64,000 nt of DNA, taken from Clostridia bacterium. GTDB taxonomy: Bacteria > Bacillota > Clostridia > Christensenellales > Aristaeellaceae. The notes beneath the pieces are model-generated. The model searched no databases, was not told where the DNA came from, and was given only the letters and a program-made list of their open reading frames with translations. This document shows positions 1 to 8,177 of the stretch, in pieces. Location: the NCBI GenBank assembly GCA_017524725.1, contig JAFXUZ010000067.1, forward strand, positions 17,864-81,863. Reading direction: 5' to 3'. Each line of letters opens with the position of its first letter. Position 1 is the first letter of the stretch. The position numbers and the translations under genes are program-made.

Positions 1-30
1 AAACTGTTCTGTAACGGAGAACATGGCTGA
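1..30 (+). CDS. possible C-terminal tail of an upstream gene
   Basis: Frame 1 from base 1 reads KLFCNGEHG and then TGA at 28-30. A terminator-like hairpin starts eight bases later, which suits the end of a gene lying mostly outside the window. Too little is visible to name it. Confidence 0.2.
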   Translation, partial: KLFCNGEHG

Positions 31-37
31 CCAAAGG

Positions 38-62
38 AAAGCGGCGGCATGACCGCTTTTTT
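38..62 (+). terminator. intrinsic terminator
   Basis: AAAGCGG and CCGCTTT form a 7-bp stem around an 8-nt loop, followed by a T run. It would end the transcript entering the window from the left. Confidence 0.55.
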
Positions 63-185
63 GCTGACGCCATGGCGCGGTACGGGCAGGGTCCGGGCAC
101 TTTTTTATATGCCTTTTTCCGGTGCTCCCCGCCGCATTCTCCGTTTCCTGTTCATGTCCCAATAATATAAACAAGAGGGATCACC

Positions 186-2111
186 ATGACACAGGACATG
201 ATTTCACTCGATTTCGACCGCATCATCCGACGGCTGCAGGAGATGGCTGTCACACAAAACGCACGCCGGATCCTGGGCGATACGAAACCCATCCTGAATG
301 AGAGCCTTTGCCTCTCCCGGACAGAAGAGACCACCGCCGCCCGCCGGGTCTTGGAAAACGCGGGGACCCCGCCTCTGGCGGAAACAGACAAAATAGAGGA
401 GAGCCTTGCTTCAGCGCTGCAGGGCGGCATTCTGTCGCCCGCGGAGCTTTGTTCCGCCGCGCGCTTCTGCACTGCCGTCCGCCGCCTGCGCCGCTATCTT
501 CAGGGAGCGGCCGGGTACGACGCCGCCATTGCTTCCTGGCATACGGAACTGCCGGAAATGGATCCCCTGGAGGAGGAGATCGACCGCTCCGTCCGGGAGG
601 ACGCCGTTTTGGACGACGCTTCTCCTGCCCTGAGGGATCTCCGCCGCCGGCAGGCGTTTATGGAGCAGGGGATCCGGGAAAAACTGGATCAGGTCATTCT
701 TCACCATAAAAAGGAACTTGCGGACTGCTACGTTACGCAGCGCGGCGGAGCCTTTGTCCTTCCCGTACAGAAAAAATTCCAAAGCCGGTTTCCCGGCCGG
801 GTCGTCGATACCTCCGGCAAAGGCGCCACCGTTTTCATGGAGCCTGCCACCGTGCAGTCCCTTCGCCGGGAACTGGAGCAGCTGACGATCGATATCGATT
901 CGGAAGAGAGGCGCGTCCTTTGGGTGCTGAGCGACCGGATCGCTTCCGAAGCGGAGCCTTTGAAGAATGCCGTCCGCACCATGACGGACCTGGACGTGCT
1001 CTTTGCCCGGGCAAAACTGAGTTTGGAAATGAACGCCCGTCCGGCGCAGATCACATCGGAGCGCCGCCTCCGCCTGGCGGACGCCCGGCATCCGCTGTTG
1101 GACCCGAAGGCCTGCGTTCCGCTCAGCCTGGACCTTTCCCTGCCGGATGCCGGCATTGCCGTCACCGGACCCAACACCGGCGGAAAAACCGTCTGTCTCA
1201 AAACCGTCGGGCTCCTGACACTGATGGCCCAGAGCGGGCTGCATATCCCCTGCGGGGAGGGAACCGTGATCGGGATGATGGACCGGGTGCTCTCAGATAT
1301 CGGCGACAGCCAGAGCATCAGCCAGAACCTGTCCACCTTCTCCGGCCACATGACCAATGTGATCCGCATCCTGCGGGAATGCAGCCGCGACAGCCTGGTC
1401 CTGTTGGATGAACTCGGCAGCGGCACGGATCCCGCGGAAGGCTCCGGCCTTGCCGCGGCCGTCCTGGAGGAACTGCTCCGCCGCAAATGTTTCTTTATGG
1501 TCACCACCCATGACCCGCAGATCAAACAATGGGCGGAACATACGCAGCACGTAGTGTCCGCCCGGATGGCCTTTGATCAGGGCACGCTTAAGCCCCTCTA
1601 CCGCCTGGAGCTCGGAAAAAGCGGAGAAAGCTGCGCCATCGAAATCGCAAGGCGGCTGGGAATGGACGAGGGACTCCTTGCCCGGGCAAGGCAGGTGACG
1701 GACCGGGGGCCGGAAACGCGGCCGGAAGGGCGGCACCGCCCGATGCCTGTTCCCGCCACCCTTTTGAAGCGCCGTGCCGTCCGGAAAGAAGGCGCCTTTG
1801 AGCGCTTCACCATGGGCGACAGCGTCCTGTTGCTGCCGGATAAGAAAAACGCCGTCGTTTACAGGTCGGCGGATGACGAAGGCAGTGTCGTCATCCAGCT
1901 GCAGGGAAAGAAAATGACTGTGCGCCACAACCGCCTGAAGCTCCTGGTGCCCGCTTCGGAACTGTATCCTCCCGATTACGATTTTTCGATCATCTTTGAT
2001 ACCGTCGCCAACCGGAAGGCCGCCCATACCATGGCCCGCAAATACGACCCGGATGCGGTGATCGTCCTGAAGGAAGGAACGAATACGCACGGACCGGAAA
2101 GGGACGGATGA
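186..2111 (+). CDS. MutS2-family DNA-binding ATPase lacking the Smr domain
   Basis: MutS domain V ATPase of the MutS2 branch. MutS2 proteins bind branched DNA, block recombination or act in ribosome rescue; the role of this form is not known. Residues 1-300 are the helical core/clamp region. The Walker A motif GPNTGGKT is at 328-335 and the Walker B motif LVLLDELGSGTD is near 404-415, followed by TTHD. After a KOW-like stretch near 540-580 the protein ends at 641 residues, while canonical MutS2 is about 780. No LDLRG or HGxGxG signature of the Smr nuclease is present in the tail, which instead reads ELYPPDYDFSIIFDTV. The start has AAGAGGGA nine bases upstream. The gene stands alone, with a terminator on each side. 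Confidence 0.85.
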   Translation: MTQDMISLDFDRIIRRLQEMAVTQNARRILGDTKPILNESLCLSRTEETTAARRVLENAGTPPLAETDKIEESLASALQGGILSPAELCSAARFCTAVRRLRRYLQGAAGYDAAIASWHTELPEMDPLEEEIDRSVREDAVLDDASPALRDLRRRQAFMEQGIREKLDQVILHHKKELADCYVTQRGGAFVLPVQKKFQSRFPGRVVDTSGKGATVFMEPATVQSLRRELEQLTIDIDSEERRVLWVLSDRIASEAEPLKNAVRTMTDLDVLFARAKLSLEMNARPAQITSERRLRLADARHPLLDPKACVPLSLDLSLPDAGIAVTGPNTGGKTVCLKTVGLLTLMAQSGLHIPCGEGTVIGMMDRVLSDIGDSQSISQNLSTFSGHMTNVIRILRECSRDSLVLLDELGSGTDPAEGSGLAAAVLEELLRRKCFFMVTTHDPQIKQWAEHTQHVVSARMAFDQGTLKPLYRLELGKSGESCAIEIARRLGMDEGLLARARQVTDRGPETRPEGRHRPMPVPATLLKRRAVRKEGAFERFTMGDSVLLLPDKKNAVVYRSADDEGSVVIQLQGKKMTVRHNRLKLLVPASELYPPDYDFSIIFDTVANRKAAHTMARKYDPDAVIVLKEGTNTHGPERDG

Positions 2112-2127
2112 TCCCCCGGATAAAAAT

Positions 2128-2164
2128 ATGAGCCCGCGGAAAACGTCTTGTCCCGCGGGCTCAT
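2128..2164. terminator. convergent-gene terminator
   Basis: ATGAGCCCGCGG (2128-2139) and CCGCGGGCTCAT (2153-2164) are a perfect 12-bp inverted repeat. On the minus strand the stem is followed at once by ATTTTTAT; on the plus strand a T7 run follows after 6 bases. It lies between the convergent mutS2-like gene and the caspase-like gene. Confidence 0.7.
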
Positions 2165-2213
2165 GTCATGATTTTTTTCCGGTCCTGACGTTCAAAACCG
2201 GGATCCTAGGATC

Positions 2214-3545
2214 CTACCTGGCAATAAAAAGGATATAATCCGAATTGACGGGATACGCCTGGGAATGCTGGTAGTAGTTTTCTCCGTCCGACCCGACGTT
2301 GATCGTGCGCCCCTTATTGTAGATATAGGTCTGCAGTTCGCCCAGGGACAGTGCGCCGTCCCTGTTTGTGTCCGCCTTCAATCCGTTCACGCCGTCACAG
2401 AGCCACTCGACAAAGTAATTATAGTCTCCGTTGTGGCTGTAGCAGTGTTCTTCATACAGGCAAGACGCCAGGACATAATAGCCCTTCGCGCGGAAAGGCG
2501 CGCCGCATTTGGTCTCAATGGCCCCGCCGGCATAGCAGGTCTCCAGGATCAATATCACATCGCCCCTGATATACCTGTCCGTCAATTCCTTCAGCTTGGA
2601 GAAGGATATATACGTCATGGAACTTCCGCTGCTCATCTTCACACCGACGGCATGATAATTGCCCTCGTCAAATTTGTTGTAGCCGTGGGAAGAGATATGG
2701 ATCAGGGAGATATCGCCTTCCTGTGTGCCCGCAAAGGTGTTCCGGATGGTGGTCTCAAGCTTCTGGTAATACTGGTCGTAAGCGACCGTCGTCCGCCAGG
2801 GCTCCCCGTTCGGCGCATACACCGTGCCGAGCATTGACCGCAGGAGTTCGATATCGCCGGCATTCCAGCGGCAGCATTCAGACGTGTACATATACGTGTA
2901 GTTCACGTTGGCTATAAGCAGCGCCCGGCAGACGCTCTTGCGTCCGGCGACCGTCACCTCGGCGCTGCCTGACACGCCGGCAAGGGTCTCCACACGGATC
3001 ACCGCCGTCCCTTCACCCACGCCGGTCACGACGCCCTGGTCGGATACCGTCGCCACGCTTTCGTCCGACGAAGACCATATAAGATGCGCCGTGTCGCTCC
3101 GCACCGGTTCGACCGTGACCTGCATCGCCGCCTGTCCGCCCGGCAAGATCTCCGCCCCGTCATTGAGGATCGTGACGGAATCCGGCAGCAGCAGGGGAGT
3201 GTAGGCCCTGCCCTGCCTGTAAAGCTCCCTTTCGACGGGACTGTCCGGGCAGACATAGATCGTCACGTCGCTGTCAAAGGCGTTCTCGCCCAGGACCATG
3301 AGGCTCGGCGGAAGATAAACGGCGTCAAAGCCGCAGCCCCGGAAGGCGTTCCTGCCGATCTCCCGGATCCCCGGGGGCAGAATGAGCCGGTCGAATCCCG
3401 CGTCCCCGGCGTAAGCCTCCTCCATGACGGTGTCGACGGACGCCGGGATATACAGCGTATCCGCCTGGGCGCAGGCCATGAGCATCAGCACCGGCAGGAC
3501 CAGGAAGAACAGCCCGGCCCCCCATTTTTTTATCGTTTCGTTCAT
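2214..3545 (-). CDS. secreted BspA-LRR / Big2 / caspase-like peptidase, paralog 1
   Basis: Secreted protein of 443 residues. A signal peptide (about 1-28, ending AQA-D) is followed by a short BspA-type leucine-rich segment (IGRNAF, LGENAF; about 30-110), a Big_2 immunoglobulin-like domain (WSSSDESVATVS; about 115-195) and a clan-CD caspase/C13-like peptidase domain (about 200-440). The probable catalytic dyad is His287 in HISSHG and Cys337 in ETCYAGG. A consensus EF-hand loop, DTNRDGALSLGE, lies in the peptidase domain and suggests calcium binding. I chose the start at 3545 because it gives a clean signal peptide and has GAGGG upstream; an ATG at 3566 overlaps the stop of the upstream paralog. 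It is probably co-transcribed with that paralog. Substrate and role are unknown. Confidence 0.8.
   Translation of the reverse strand: MNETIKKWGAGLFFLVLPVLMLMACAQADTLYIPASVDTVMEEAYAGDAGFDRLILPPGIREIGRNAFRGCGFDAVYLPPSLMVLGENAFDSDVTIYVCPDSPVERELYRQGRAYTPLLLPDSVTILNDGAEILPGGQAAMQVTVEPVRSDTAHLIWSSSDESVATVSDQGVVTGVGEGTAVIRVETLAGVSGSAEVTVAGRKSVCRALLIANVNYTYMYTSECCRWNAGDIELLRSMLGTVYAPNGEPWRTTVAYDQYYQKLETTIRNTFAGTQEGDISLIHISSHGYNKFDEGNYHAVGVKMSSGSSMTYISFSKLKELTDRYIRGDVILILETCYAGGAIETKCGAPFRAKGYYVLASCLYEEHCYSHNGDYNYFVEWLCDGVNGLKADTNRDGALSLGELQTYIYNKGRTINVGSDGENYYQHSQAYPVNSDYILFIAR
2933..3462 (-). repeat. near-identical 0.53-kb duplication, copy 1
   Basis: This part of paralog 1 (LRR and Big2 coding) matches 4261-4790 with a constant offset of 1328 bases and only scattered substitutions. 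Outside it the two genes diverge strongly. Confidence 0.85.
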
Positions 3546-3562
3546 CTTTTCCAAACCCTCTG

Positions 3563-4855
3563 TCATTTTCTTAAGAACAGTATATAATCAGAATCGACGG
3601 GATACGCCACGGACAGCTGATGATATGGGGAATCGGAAGTGCCTGCGTTGACTTTGCTCCCTCTTTCGTAGGTGTATGCCTGCAGTTCACCCAGGGACAC
3701 CGCGCCGTCCTTGTTGCTGTCGGCCGCCATGCTGCCGACCCCCGTAGTAAGCCATCTGACAAAATAATTGTATTGCCCGTTATAGCTGTAGCAGTGTTCA
3801 AACGTGTCGCAGGCCCCCAATACATAGCAGCCTTCGGCGCGAAAAGGTTTCCCGTACCCCGGATAGATCGCCGCACCGGCATAGCATGTCTCCAGGAACA
3901 GGACCGTATCCCCCCTGATATATTTGTCGGTCCATTCCTTGAGCATCGGGTAAGTAATATAGGTCATTTCACTGCCCCGGCTCATCCTTACCCCGATGCC
4001 CTCGTTCCTCAGCAGCAGAAAACCGTGGCTGGAAATATGGATCAGCGACACGTCCCCTTCCCGGGTATCGGCAAACGTATCCCTGATGGCGGCTTCCATG
4101 CGCGTATCGTACAGGTCGTACATGACCGTCACCTGCCAGGGCTCCCCGTTCGGCGCGTTCACCGAGGCGAACATTTCCCGCAGAAGTTCAATGTCCCCTC
4201 CGTTCCAGCGGGCGGTCTCTCCGTAATAATTCACGTTTGCCACCAGCAGCGCCCGGCAGACGCTCTTGCGTCCGGCAACCGTCACCGCGACGCTGCCTGA
4301 CACGCCGGCAAGGGTCTCCGCCCGGATCACCGCCGTCCCTTCACCCACGCCGGTCACGACGCCCTGGGCGGATACCGTCGCCACGCTTTCGTCCGACGAA
4401 GACCATATAAGATGCGCCGTGTCGCTCCGCGCCGGTTCGACCGTGACCTGCATCGCCGCCTGTCCGCCCGGCACGATCTCCGTCCCGTCATTGAGGATCG
4501 TGACGGAATCCGGCAGCAGCAGGGGAGTGTAGGCCCTGCCCTGCCTGTAAAGCTCTCTTTCGACGGGACTGTCCGGGCAGACATAGATCGTCACATCGCT
4601 GTCAAAGGCGTTCTCACCCAGGACCATGAGGCTCGGCGGAAGATAAACGGCGTCAAACCCGCAGCCCCGGAAAGCATTCCTGCCGATCTCCAGGATCCCC
4701 GGGGGCAGGATGAGCCGGTCAAACCCCTCGTCCCCGGCGTAAGCCTCCTCCATGACGGTGTCGACGGACGCCGGAATATACAGCGTATCGGCCGACGCGA
4801 GAGCGCCGCACAGCAGGATCAAAAGTCCCGCAAAAAGCATCACGATCTTTTTCAT
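3563..4855 (-). CDS. secreted BspA-LRR / Big2 / caspase-like peptidase, paralog 2
   Basis: Tandem paralog of the downstream gene, 430 residues, with the same order of domains: signal peptide (MKKIVMLFAGLL..., about 1-22), BspA-type LRR, Big_2 and caspase/C13-like peptidase. The dyad is His277 in HISSHG and Cys324 in ETCYAGA, with an EF-hand loop DSNKDGAVSLGE. The N-terminal half is almost identical to paralog 1, while the catalytic half differs at many surface positions. The start at 4855 has GGAG nine bases upstream; an ATG at 4870 in the same frame is less well placed. The stop lies 17 bases before the start chosen for paralog 1, so the pair is likely one operon. Confidence 0.8.
   Translation of the reverse strand: MKKIVMLFAGLLILLCGALASADTLYIPASVDTVMEEAYAGDEGFDRLILPPGILEIGRNAFRGCGFDAVYLPPSLMVLGENAFDSDVTIYVCPDSPVERELYRQGRAYTPLLLPDSVTILNDGTEIVPGGQAAMQVTVEPARSDTAHLIWSSSDESVATVSAQGVVTGVGEGTAVIRAETLAGVSGSVAVTVAGRKSVCRALLVANVNYYGETARWNGGDIELLREMFASVNAPNGEPWQVTVMYDLYDTRMEAAIRDTFADTREGDVSLIHISSHGFLLLRNEGIGVRMSRGSEMTYITYPMLKEWTDKYIRGDTVLFLETCYAGAAIYPGYGKPFRAEGCYVLGACDTFEHCYSYNGQYNYFVRWLTTGVGSMAADSNKDGAVSLGELQAYTYERGSKVNAGTSDSPYHQLSVAYPVDSDYILFLRK
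4261..4790 (-). repeat. near-identical 0.53-kb duplication, copy 2
   Basis: Partner of 2933-3462. It codes for the LRR and Big2 part of paralog 2. Confidence 0.85.
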
Positions 4856-4895
4856 TCGCATCCACTCCATCGTTGCCCGGCAAAAACCATTGCCC

Positions 4896-4924
4896 TTTCA
4901 ATTTGCTTTGGGTTCATGTATAAT
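4896..4924 (+). promoter_or_regulatory. possible promoter for the peptidoglycan-binding gene
   Basis: A perfect -10 TATAAT (4919-4924) lies 17 bases after a poor -35 (TTTCAA). It is 115 bases before the next plus-strand gene. Confidence 0.35.
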
Positions 4925-5038
4925 GGGATCGATCCCGAAACATACCCGGGAAAAACTCTTTGCCCGGTACCATCATCGCCCGGGCGTCCTGTAAAGCAGC
5001 CTTTTGCATGCCCGGTTTTTTATCAGGAGGAGCATACC

Positions 5039-5617
5039 TTGAGAACCAGGACCCGCCTCAACTGGAGGCTGATCATTTTTTCCGTCGTAATGGTCCTTGT
5101 CACCGCGGGAGTCGTGACATGGATGATCCTGGACCGGCGTGCCGCCGACCTGGCCGCCATGTCCACCCCTGCGCCCTCCGCCGAGGCGTCTGCCGCCGTC
5201 CCTTCGTCCACACCCCGGCCTTCTCCGTCCCCGGAGCCCACCGAATCGCCCGTACCCACGGTGTATCCCACCGTCAGGAAAGGGGACCGGGGCGACCTGG
5301 TGATGATCATCCAGCAGCGCCTGATCAATCTCGGCTACCTGACCGGCCGTGCTGACGGGGATTTCGGGTCCCGCACCCAGCAGGCCCTGAAGGATTACCA
5401 GGCCGTCCAGGGCCTGGATGAGGACGGCATCGCCGGGCCAAAGACCATGATCCACCTTTTTGACGGCAGTTCCATCCCCCAGGCGACGGTCTACCTCATG
5501 CCGGGCGACACCGTCTATCACACGAAGCCTTACTGCCCCCTTGTCCGTGATCCCGAGGAGATCCGGCTGTCCGACGCGGTTCGCCGGGGGCTGGCCGAAT
5601 GTCCCGAATGCCGCTGA
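5039..5617 (+). CDS. membrane-anchored peptidoglycan-binding protein with C-terminal Cys motif
   Basis: A 192-residue protein starting at TTG with AGGAGG seven bases upstream. The frame stays open further upstream, but without a site. One N-terminal membrane segment (about 9-31) leads to a Pro/Ser/Thr-rich linker (about 40-80). A PG_binding_1 repeat follows (about 82-142: KGDRGDLVMIIQQRLINLGY ... DGDFGSRTQQALKDYQ ... DGIAGPKT). The tail, VYLMPGDTVYHTKPYCPL ... ADAVRRGLAECPECR-like, matches the YHxxxC...C..C motif often appended to secreted nucleases and surface proteins, and could bind metal. It probably holds a wall-facing protein on peptidoglycan. No catalytic domain is visible. Confidence 0.75.
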   Translation: MRTRTRLNWRLIIFSVVMVLVTAGVVTWMILDRRAADLAAMSTPAPSAEASAAVPSSTPRPSPSPEPTESPVPTVYPTVRKGDRGDLVMIIQQRLINLGYLTGRADGDFGSRTQQALKDYQAVQGLDEDGIAGPKTMIHLFDGSSIPQATVYLMPGDTVYHTKPYCPLVRDPEEIRLSDAVRRGLAECPECR

Positions 5618-5762
5618 GCGTCGGGCGACGGCCATTTTTCGGACTGTGCCCGGTTATGAGGGCCCGTTTCCCCCATGGTCTTCTCCTCTCCGGACGTTTT
5701 GCCTACTATACCATATTATTGGCGCAGGAATCAACTGATTTTCCCAGATCGGACGGAACGAC

Positions 5763-6557
5763 ATGAGATACAAAAACTATGTTTTTGACCTGTACGGCAC
5801 CCTGGTGGATATCCACACCGATGAAAGCCGCCCGGCCCTCTGGCACGCCCTGGCGGGCCTGTACGCCGCCTGCGGCGCGGATTACACCCCGGCCGGCCTG
5901 CGCGCCGCCTTCCTCAGGGAGGAAAAGAAAGCGCGCCGGGCCCTGGGGAAAAAACTGGGAACAGCCTGGCCGGAGATCCGCCTGGAGGAAGTCTTCGCGC
6001 TGCTTCTTTCCTCTCCGCCCCGGAGTCACATTTCTTCCTCCCGGGTCAGCCCCTCCTCCGGGACAGAGGAGATACTGCGCAGCGGCTGGGCGGATCTTGC
6101 CGCCAACTGCTTCCGGATCCTTTCCAGGGATAGACTGCGGCTGTATCCCGGGACCGCAAAAGCCCTGACCGGCCTGAGGAAGGCGGGTTGCAGCGTATAC
6201 CTCCTTTCCAACGCGCAGGCGGTGTTCACACGCCCGGAAATTGAGGTTCTCGGACTCGGGAGTTATTTTGACGGCATCTTCCTTTCCTCGGACCTGATGC
6301 GCATGAAGCCGGACCCGGTATTTATGCGCATGCTCCTTGAAAAATACGGCCTGGACAGGGAAGAGACCGTTATGGTAGGCAACGATTTTTCCAGCGACGC
6401 GGGCGTCGCCCTGGCCTCGGGAATGGACTGCGTGATCCTCAACACCGCCCGCAGGAGCAGCCGGGAACTTGCCGACATAAAAAAAGAGACCCTGAGCAGA
6501 TATCCCGGCGCGGCGCGGGATATCGTCTGCGTACCCTCCGCCGCGTCACTCCCCTGA
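5763..6557 (+). CDS. HAD-superfamily hydrolase
   Basis: Haloacid-dehalogenase fold phosphatase, 264 residues. Motif I is FDLYGTLVD (about 9-17), motif II YLLSN (about 146-150), the motif III lysine lies in MKPDP (about 180) and motif IV is VGNDFSSD (about 205). An alpha-helical cap lies between motifs I and II, as in subfamily I. Substrate cannot be told; phosphoglycolate- or nucleotide-like phosphatases share this layout. It stands alone, convergent with the next gene across a strong hairpin. Confidence 0.85.
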   Translation: MRYKNYVFDLYGTLVDIHTDESRPALWHALAGLYAACGADYTPAGLRAAFLREEKKARRALGKKLGTAWPEIRLEEVFALLLSSPPRSHISSSRVSPSSGTEEILRSGWADLAANCFRILSRDRLRLYPGTAKALTGLRKAGCSVYLLSNAQAVFTRPEIEVLGLGSYFDGIFLSSDLMRMKPDPVFMRMLLEKYGLDREETVMVGNDFSSDAGVALASGMDCVILNTARRSSRELADIKKETLSRYPGAARDIVCVPSAASLP

Positions 6558-6613
6558 AAAATCCATAAAATGCGGAATCGCGTCACTTCCCTGAAAAGTC
6601 CAAAAACACCGAA

Positions 6614-6638
6614 CGGGCGCCGGCAATGCCGGCGCCCG
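6614..6638. terminator. hairpin between convergent genes
   Basis: CGGGCGCCGGC and GCCGGCGCCCG form an 11-bp perfect stem with a 3-nt loop. The T-rich tract is weak on either side, so it is terminator-like rather than certain. Confidence 0.5.
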
Positions 6639-6658
6639 CGTGAGTTTATCCGTTTGCC

Positions 6659-7492
6659 TTACTCGGCGGGAGCAAAGAAGGTGACCTGGGTAGCGCCGGT
6701 GGCAACGTCGGCCTGGGCCAGCAGGGTCATGGGAACGGTCTCCAGGGACAGGGTGGCGAAGGCGCCCTCATAGCCGCTCTCGGTCTTGAAGGACAGGGTG
6801 AAGCGGTGATGTCCGTCCTCGCCGCCGGGCAGGGTGCGGACCACGGTGTACACGGCGTCCGCAGCCAGGCCGGCGCCGACCAGGTTCACGGACTTTTCAC
6901 CGGTCACATTGTCGGTGAAGTACAGTTCGGTAACGGTTTCACCGGTCTTGTTGTAGAAGGTATAGGTGCCCTTCTGGATGTCCGCGTTCTTGGCGGCGGC
7001 GATCACGGCGCAGACATAACCGGTGGTGTCCGCCAGGGTGGCGCCGGAAACGGCGTCAGTCAGGCTATCGGAGCCGGCCACGGCGGCTTCCAGTTCGGCC
7101 ACGGTCTTGCCGGTCACGAACGCTTCGATGGCGTCATAGCTGGCAGCGATCTGGACGGTGGAGCCCGCGCGCATCATGTTGATGGAATACAGTTCGTTGT
7201 TGGCCCTCTTGGAGCCCAGCACCTTGCCTTCGGGATAGTTCGATCCGAAGGATCCGTCGCTGTTGGGAACGCCGACCGCTTCAGCGTAATCGCTGCCGGA
7301 GATGAACTGGAATTCGTCGATCTTTGCGGCGATGATCACGTCGCCCTGGAGGACCACGGTCACCACGGCGAAGCAGCCGGCGCCATGGGCTGCGTAGTCA
7401 GCCTGGCCGATGCGGACAGGGTCTTCATCGGCAAAAGCACATGCCGCAAACAGCATCATTGCCGCCATCAGGATAGCGAACACCTTTTTCAT
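6659..7492 (-). CDS. secreted FMN-binding-like domain protein
   Basis: A 277-residue exported protein with a signal peptide (1 to about 22, ending CAFA-DE; a FAAC sequence could also act as an imperfect lipobox). The region at about 25-160 resembles FMN_bind domains: YPEGKVLGSKRANNELYS followed by DAVSGATLADT, where DAVSGAT is the core of the site that carries covalent FMN in related proteins. The remaining 110 residues are beta-rich and unassigned. Such proteins take part in extracytoplasmic electron transfer. Flavinylation here is inferred only. The promoter lies at 7538-7567 and AAAGGAG precedes the start. Confidence 0.65.
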   Translation of the reverse strand: MKKVFAILMAAMMLFAACAFADEDPVRIGQADYAAHGAGCFAVVTVVLQGDVIIAAKIDEFQFISGSDYAEAVGVPNSDGSFGSNYPEGKVLGSKRANNELYSINMMRAGSTVQIAASYDAIEAFVTGKTVAELEAAVAGSDSLTDAVSGATLADTTGYVCAVIAAAKNADIQKGTYTFYNKTGETVTELYFTDNVTGEKSVNLVGAGLAADAVYTVVRTLPGGEDGHHRFTLSFKTESGYEGAFATLSLETVPMTLLAQADVATGATQVTFFAPAE

Positions 7493-7537
7493 ATTCTGTT
7501 TCTCCTTTCATTCGGGCTTCGCCCGTTTCATGGCTAT

Positions 7538-7567
7538 AAATTAGCAGATAACAACTCGGTTAGTCAA
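7538..7567 (-). promoter_or_regulatory. sigma-A-type promoter of the FMN-binding-like gene
   Basis: -35 TTGACT (7562-7567), 18-bp spacer, -10 TAATTT (7538-7543), read on the minus strand, 46 bases before the start codon. Confidence 0.6.
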
Positions 7568-7639
7568 CACTTTCTTTAACACCTGTCTTTTTTGTTTCTG
7601 CCGTCCGTGAATGCAGGGCTGAAACAGAGCTCCGGGATC

Positions 7640-7664
7640 AAAAAAGGAGGCCGCCCGGCCTCCT
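7640..7664 (-). terminator. intrinsic terminator of the thioesterase operon
   Basis: On the minus strand AGGAGGCC and GGCCTCCT form an 8-bp stem followed by TTTTTT, ten bases after the thioesterase stop codon. Confidence 0.8.
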
Positions 7665-7673
7665 GCGTTCTTT

Positions 7674-8135
7674 TCACCGCATAACGCGGCGTTTCCTTCT
7701 TTCCTCGGCGGCCGCGTATTCCGCCTTCTCCTCGTCGGTCACCGGATGGAATTTCCTGATCTTCACCGGTTTTTCATCCTCCCCCAGGGCCACGTACACC
7801 AGATAAGCCCGGTTGATCAGGTCCCTCGTCCCGTCCAGGCTTTCGACGAAGCTGTCCACCCTCACTTCCAGGGAGGTGTTCCCGCTCCAGGTAACGCGCG
7901 CCTCCTGCACCACGGTGTCGTTGAGATGGGCCGGGGAAAGGAACACCAGGCCGTCCGCACAGACCGTGGTCACATTGGTGCCGGTGAACCTCCTTGCGGC
8001 CACGGCCCCTACGATATCGATCCAGGACATGATCTGCCCGCCGAAAAGGCGGGGACGCTCATAACCGTTGCAGTGCTGGGGCAGGACGATCTGGACCCCC
8101 ACCGCGCCTGTATTTCCGTTTTCACCGCTGTTCAC
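7674..8135 (-). CDS. acyl-CoA thioesterase, hotdog fold
   Basis: A 153-residue hotdog-fold enzyme of the acyl-CoA hydrolase (YciA/BFIT-like) type, expected to hydrolyse acyl-CoA to free acid and CoA in the cytosol. Family marks are LFGGQIMSWIDIVGAVAARR, in which the GG-Q/D loop and following helix form the CoA site, and the later strand VFLSPAHLNDTV. GTG at 8135 is preferred because GGGGAGG lies seven bases upstream; a TTG at 8171 in frame has no site. It follows the phosphoesterase gene by 42 bases and precedes a terminator, so the two probably form one transcript. Confidence 0.8.
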   Translation of the reverse strand: MNSGENGNTGAVGVQIVLPQHCNGYERPRLFGGQIMSWIDIVGAVAARRFTGTNVTTVCADGLVFLSPAHLNDTVVQEARVTWSGNTSLEVRVDSFVESLDGTRDLINRAYLVYVALGEDEKPVKIRKFHPVTDEEKAEYAAAEERRKRRVMR

Positions 8136-8177
8136 AACAGTACCTCCCCAAATGAAAGTCCCCTTGATCAAAGGCGC

